The notes under the pieces are model-generated. The model did no database searches, was not told the origin of the DNA, and saw only the letters and a program-made list of their open reading frames with translations. Source: Anaeramoeba flamelloides (lineage: Eukaryota; Metamonada; Anaeramoebidae). From it: a stretch of 64,000 nt of DNA. Positions 61,001-64,000 of the stretch are shown piece after piece (within the stretch, counting starts at the first letter, position 1; each line of letters starts with the position of its first letter). Location of the stretch: assembly GCA_027625915.1 (NCBI GenBank), contig JANTQA010000033.1, forward strand, positions 7,812,001 to 7,876,000, written 5' to 3'. The position numbers were made by a program, and so were the translations under genes.

Positions 61001-61112
61001 ATCTGCGCTCTAATTTAAGCCCAGCATAATCAGGCTTTTTTTTTTTTTGTCTTTGTTTTGATCGTTTGATTGTTTTAAAATGTTTTTGGTTTCTCGTTCC
61101 AGAACCTGTTTT
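58046..61112 (-). CDS. Protein with four PH-like domains in Lys/Glu-rich linkers
   Basis: Two overlapping minus-strand frames, 61112-59301 and about 59340-58046, join into one protein of roughly 1,020 residues. Four segments share the pattern of PH-like/GRAM-like strands ending in an amphipathic helix: QLELIQFKILISHNNE to FKQFSKRFFKMK (about 60420-60150); FTLKRTTPLQEIKGEAIL to ASSFLKWK (about 59700-59455); IQLEIKCTILKTN to FSYFYYYFLEQ (about 59110-58830); LEFNAMVLKSN to FLNGINDW (about 58330-58050). No catalytic residues are expected; the likely role is membrane or protein binding. The frame breaks once in an 11-T run (59346-59356, poly-A on the coding strand) within Lys/Glu repeats. The start is uncertain: the first plausible ATG is a tiny exon at 61265-61233 (MSKIPPIRSTV) joined to an acceptor at 61113. 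I know no named orthologue. Confidence 0.75.
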
Positions 61113-61232
61113 CTTTTTGTTTGAAATTGTTGTTAAATAATTTTTTTTTTTTTTTTTTTTTTTTTTTTGATTGGAAAATGAAAAAACAAAAACAAAGAAC
61201 AAGAAGGTTTTTTAAAAAAATTCTTTTCTTAC

Positions 61233-61265
61233 AACAGTAGAGCGTATAGGAGGAATTTTGCTCAT
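61233..61265 (-). CDS. Possible first exon of the PH-like gene
   Basis: ATG at 61265 opens 11 codons (MSKIPPIRSTV) and stops at a GTAAGA donor in phase 0. The acceptor at 61113 (AAAAAG before AAAACAGG) is also phase 0, so the frame would continue as KTGSGTRNQKHF. The acceptor is weak, without a pyrimidine tract, and a long A-run lies in the intron. This is a proposal only. Confidence 0.35.
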
Positions 61266-63704
61266 TCAAAAAAAAACTCAATTTGGTTTTGTGGTTTTAT
61301 ACAAATTACTCTTAAAAAGGGTTTTGCAGCCTAATTTTGTAAAAAATGATACATTATTTGTTAATTGTGTGGAGATCAGAAAATGATTCCTTCAATGTAT
61401 AATAAACCCTTCCTTGTTTTTACAAATTGAGAAAAGGATTTTTCCGATCTTCAAAAGGTATTTTGATAGATTTTTTTATCAAAAATAGTAAAAAATCTCT
61501 TTTGAAACTAAAATTTTAAATTTTTGAGGTAAGCACAGAGTGTGTCACTAAAAATATGTTGAATCATTATAAAGTGAATATGGCAATTTAGTAGTGGAGA
61601 TATTACCTTTTAAATCTTTTTATCTGAAATTTTTTTAATAGTAAATTTTCTTATTTTTCAGTAAGTTTTCATTTTTTTTTTTAATTTTTTACTAAATCTA
61701 TTTAATTTATTTTAATTCGTATTTTGGGGGAACAGATTGCGTTTCTTTTTTTTTTTAATTCGTTTTATTGGTTTTGTGACAATTCCAGAAATATCTTTTT
61801 AAAAAATTCGTAATAATGTAATTATTTCATCTTATTTTTCATCAGATCTAAAAATATTTATATTTAATAATTATTTTCAATAGGAAAATATGAAAGTATG
61901 AAGAAATATTGTTTCTGAAATTGGGTTGAGTTCTTTTAGTAGTTTATTTTTATCTCTCTCTTGGAAATTTACTATTTTTTATATATTTAAATAGGAAACA
62001 AATTGATTTAGTTTCGTTTTTTCAATTCTGAAATATTTATTACATTTGGGAATCCTAAACATACAAAATATCCGAACAGAAAATCTTTTAAAGTCAAAGA
62101 GGAACAATAATATTGAATATAAAGAATATATTATCTGAGTTTAATTCAATATTCTTCTCAAAATAATTTTTGGATCATTACCATTTATTTGAATTTAGTA
62201 AAATAATTTTTTTTTTGGTACTTTTTTAGAATGGCTCTTTTCAAATTTATTTGTTACATCAACTATTTCTCAAAAATACCATCAATTTTAATCAATCCAA
62301 TCACGAAGTAATGGAGAATAGTCAAATTAAAGGATTAATTTTTTTTTTCAATTTTGTGATTTAAAAAATTACAAAAAAACTAAGTGTTTGTAATTTTATA
62401 TTAATACAATTCAACTTTTAAAATAATTGATAAATATTTCTATTTCAAATCATTTTTATTGTAATGCAGTTACCATACGATTAATACTTGATAATAAATA
62501 TCACAATCGCTCTAATTTACTAATGGTAATCAAAAAAAAAAAAAAAAAAAAAAAAAAACTTTTAATAATTTCAGTTCTTTAAACTCGTAAAAGGAGAAAA
62601 AAAGAATGATCGCCAATTTGTCCATTTTTATTTTATGAAAGATCAACTTTATTTTTTTAACATTAATTTCCAATCTGAGAATTAAAAATTTTTAAAATTT
62701 ATTTCAAAATTCAATCAGGTCATCAATAATAATTCTTCAAAAAAAGCAATTTTCATAATATAAAAAATAATTTCTAATAATAAAAGATCGTAGAAAGTTT
62801 GTTTGAAAAAAAATTTTTTATAAAATAAAATGCTGTATTCCTGGTTTCAGAGAAATTTCTTGGATAAATTATTAATATTCTAATTAAATAATTGCTGTTA
62901 TAACCAATTTGGTAATGAGGCAATATAAATTTTGTATTTTTTTTTTTTTGGGTTGCTAATTTTTTTGTTTGGTATAATATTAATTATCTGAAAAAAAATA
63001 ATTTTGATTCAAATTTTCAAAAAAGGCAAGAGTTTCATTTTTTTTGTAAATTTCTTATGAGCTCATAATTTTTTTGGAACTTTTTTATATTGTAATATAA
63101 ACTCAATTTTACTCAAATTAACTCAACCAAAAATGAAAAAATCACTTTTTTTGAGAATAAACCAAGATAGATTGTTTAGAAATAAGAATAATAATAAAAT
63201 TCGGATTAGGGTTGATAATCATTAAAGAAATATGGTAAAAACAATAAATTTTTGATAAGCCAATTTTAGGAAAAAACTGTCTGAAACTCCAAATTAACTT
63301 TAAGATAATTTATTTTTTTGTAATTTTATTTTAAATGAATATATTTAATATTAAAAAATCTTAATATTTAGTTCAAAACAAATGCCAACAAATTTTCATT
63401 CAGATTTCCAAAAAAAGAGTTTGAAATCCTATAAAATTTGAAATTTTAGATCCTTAAAACCTTTTTAAGTTATTAATTCCACTATGAGAATTGGGAAATT
63501 TGTTAATTTAATTATTTTCTTGGGATATGTTTTTTTAAGCTAAAAGAAATTTTTAATCTTTTTATTTTATAATTAATTATACAAAAATATGAAAAAATAT
63601 AATTGAAAAATATTTGTAAGACAAAACTACTACCTTTATTAAACTATCAGTGTTAATAAGTAAGTATCTTTACAAGATAATCAAAATTAAAGAAGTTCAA
63701 ATTT
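61266..63704. other. 2.4-kb gene-free stretch
   Basis: A/T-rich with long homopolymers, including a 27-A run near 62535-62560. It contains the second copy of a dispersed repeat (63085-63240). No exon-like interval seen until 63705. Confidence 0.45.
63085..63240. repeat. Dispersed repeat, copy B
   Basis: Matches 56560-56720 in order and orientation (TTTTACTCAAATTAACTCAACC, AAATGAAAAA, GAGAATAA, ATTAGGGTTGATAATCAT). No inverted ends seen. Confidence 0.5.
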
Positions 63705-63788
63705 ATGAAATTATTGGATATATTGTTTTTAGTTGTGCCGCCGTATTTAAAAAAGTCTATAGCCGATAAAAAGGGAGTGTTTATTCAG
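63705..63788 (+). CDS. Possible first exon of a gene leaving the window (partial)
   Basis: ATG followed by 28 codons, MKLLDILFLVVPPY then KKSIADKKGVFIQ, ending exactly at a consensus donor (CAG then GTAAGA) in phase 0. The island is clearly richer in G and C than its surroundings (GCCGCCG), and splicing-type signals fit. The next exon would lie beyond 64000. I do not recognise the family from 28 residues. An alternative reading starts after TTTTTAG at 63732. Confidence 0.4.
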
Positions 63789-63939
63789 GTAAGAATTTCC
63801 AAATAAAATGAAGAGTGAATTTTATATTAAATTTCATTGGAGATATAAACTATAATAGATAATAACTAATATTTTTGAAAATACTGTACTAATCTAATAA
63901 AAATGAACTAGAGAAAAAAAATTCCTTCTGATAATTATT

Positions 63940-64000
63940 GAAAGTTTCCATCGAGTTCCTAGTTTTACCAGAATTTATAAGAATTATATCAAATCTTTAC
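63940..64000 (+). repeat. Start of another LINE-type hairpin tail, cut by the window edge
   Basis: TTTCCATCGAGTTCCTAG then TTTTACCAGAATTTATAAG parallels the start of the tail at 6200-6250 (CATCAAGTGCTTAG, TTACCAGAATTCAAAAG). Only about 60 bp is visible. Confidence 0.4.

Noticed and set aside
1-64000. Reassigned stop codons (suggested by in-frame TAA in otherwise coherent segments such as 18930-19090)
   Set aside because: All confident genes end at ordinary stops and contain none inside. The interrupted segments are decayed LINE copies.

Overview
The window looks like nuclear DNA of an AT-rich amoeboid protist. It has GT-AG introns from about 140 nt to 5.1 kb, all three standard stop codons, long Asn/Lys/Glu/Ser-rich low-complexity protein tracts, and abundant homopolymers. 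The protein repertoire (an IQGAP with an enlarged IQ region, a TPR protein with a CHAT-like domain, an F-box protein with many membrane segments, PH-like domain arrays) fits an amoeba such as Anaeramoeba. That assignment is inference from style, not proof.

Layout, left to right. (1) 424-10459 (+): an IQGAP-family protein whose eight exons I could phase exactly (1,398 codons): CH domain, about 15 IQ-like motifs, RasGAP-related domain, RGCT. One 180-nt IQ exon is present in two near-identical copies. (2) 10460-14193: gene-free, with a short TIR element and a LINE relic. (3) 14194-16390 (-): a type I membrane protein with a signal peptide, a beta-propeller-like ectodomain, a cadherin-like domain and one membrane span. 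(4) 16391-21028: transposon graveyard containing a nested pair of TA-target TIR elements and a decayed LINE with a hairpin 3' tail. (5) 21029-33494 (+): a full-length UGGT (UDP-glucose:glycoprotein glucosyltransferase) homologue in three exons. Its glycosyltransferase domain has lost the DxD metal/sugar-binding motif, so it is probably a pseudoenzyme. Each of its two large introns carries a copy of the same 1.5-kb TIR transposon. (6) 33495-37839: repeats and a third LINE relic. (7) 37840-48849 (+): a Ser/Asn-rich 5' exon and then a large TPR protein ending in a CHAT-like domain split by a decapeptide minisatellite; probably one gene. (8) 51589-53139 (-): F-box plus about eight membrane segments. 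(9) 53140-58045: repeats and a few possible tiny exons. (10) 58046-61265 (-): a protein with four PH-like domains in Lys/Glu-rich linkers. (11) 63705-63788 (+): possible first exon of a gene running off the right edge.

The genes form no obvious operon or pathway. The themes are membrane/ER quality control (UGGT), cytoskeleton and small-GTPase scaffolding (IQGAP), ubiquitin (F-box) and possible caspase-fold biology (CHAT). Two genes (TPR-CHAT and PH-array) each have one reading-frame break in a poly-A run inside Lys/Glu-rich repeats; homopolymer length error in the assembly is the simplest explanation. All exon models are read by eye from splice signals, phase and remembered family sequences. 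No database search was run.
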